NCBI GenBank assembly: GCA_002779605.1
Contig: PEWE01000033.1
Span: 123,352 to 187,351 of the forward strand
Reading direction: 5' to 3'
Length of the DNA: 64,000 nucleotides
Source: Zetaproteobacteria bacterium CG06_land_8_20_14_3_00_59_53
GTDB taxonomy: Bacteria; Pseudomonadota; Zetaproteobacteria; Mariprofundales; Mariprofundaceae
A program made the position numbers and the translations under genes. Of the stretch, positions 63,833 through 64,000 are shown in pieces. The notes below the pieces were generated by a model. It ran no database searches and was not told the DNA's origin. It saw only the letters and a program-made list of their open reading frames with translations. The first letter of the stretch is position 1; each line of letters opens with the position of its first letter.

Positions 63833-64000
63833 CCCCTCTTCACAGCCACTGGCTGTTCCACGAAGCTCAATTCGGGCGTACTTATCAATTGCCAGCTCAA
63901 GCCCCTTCCTGAATCAGTGAGTTTACATTGGTAATTTTCTGTTTCTTCTTTTGTAATTAGCTGATTTTATTTATGTTTTATGTTACATTAGAACCGCATC

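Overview
The window comes from a Gram-negative, oxygen-using proteobacterium. Supporting evidence is a type II secretion secretin, the Tol system, lipoprotein signals, the ubiquinone hydroxylase Coq7, hopanoid-type squalene genes hpnCDE, and Fur-controlled FTR1 iron uptake. The gene mix (FTR1 with Fur, hpnCDE, AmmeMemoRadiSam, curli) would suit a Zetaproteobacterium such as Mariprofundus, but that placement is inference. Almost the whole window is ordinary chromosome. I see no insertion sequence, prophage or CRISPR array.

Layout. 1-7853: end of a type II secretion operon (gspC, gspD, probably a divergent gspN) around three exported proteins of unknown function, one of them a 46-residue lipoprotein that looks like the leftover head of its larger neighbour. 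7873-15793: BASS-family transporter, citrate synthase, XerD, a hybrid histidine kinase, the fur-ftr1 operon with a perfect Fur box, QueD, DUF1820 and SPOR proteins. 15898-23666: heme and histidine genes (hemL-hisI-hisE-greAB-like-GIY-YIG, hemG, hisA-hisF) with CBS, VOC and HPPD-like proteins. 23753-31220: DedA, the three AmmeMemoRadiSam genes, thiO, hpnCDE. 31221-31549: an AT-rich gap with DnaA-box-like sites. 31550-38287: coq7, then a CHASE2 cyclase, an outer-membrane protein, a FecR protein and a lipoprotein. 38390-45618: yebC-ruvCAB-ybgC-tolQRA-rnd and a hypothetical gene. 45839-50337: xthA, apaH, a cyclic-nucleotide-binding protein coupled to an AI-2E-type permease, a PilZ protein and a response regulator. 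50520-54999: mtnA, apt, mtnP and an aldolase-dehydrogenase fusion. 55271-56396: three tRNA genes around a small lipoprotein. 56498-63832: a curli operon and three more curlin-repeat genes, headed by a LuxR-type regulator.

The most interesting parts are as follows. (1) The purine-nucleoside salvage cluster mtnP-apt-mtnA plus a class II aldolase fused to a short-chain dehydrogenase looks like a variant of the DHAP shunt for 5'-deoxyadenosine or methylthioadenosine. (2) The curli locus has four curlin-repeat proteins, two of them several times longer than E. coli CsgA. Two of these genes share a two-palindrome promoter element (a CRP-like site plus TCACCT-N4-AGGTGA) at the same distance from the start codon. 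(3) The regulator beside them has a 9-C tract inside its coding sequence and lacks the normal start of its receiver domain, so it may be switchable or degenerate. (4) The CHASE2 cyclase / FecR / barrel / lipoprotein cluster looks like an envelope-sensing module.

Start codons were moved from the ORF track where a ribosome binding site, signal peptide or overlap argued for it; these choices are stated in each entry. Most long plus-strand ORFs opposite gspD, the lipoproteins and the curlin genes are antisense shadows and were left out.
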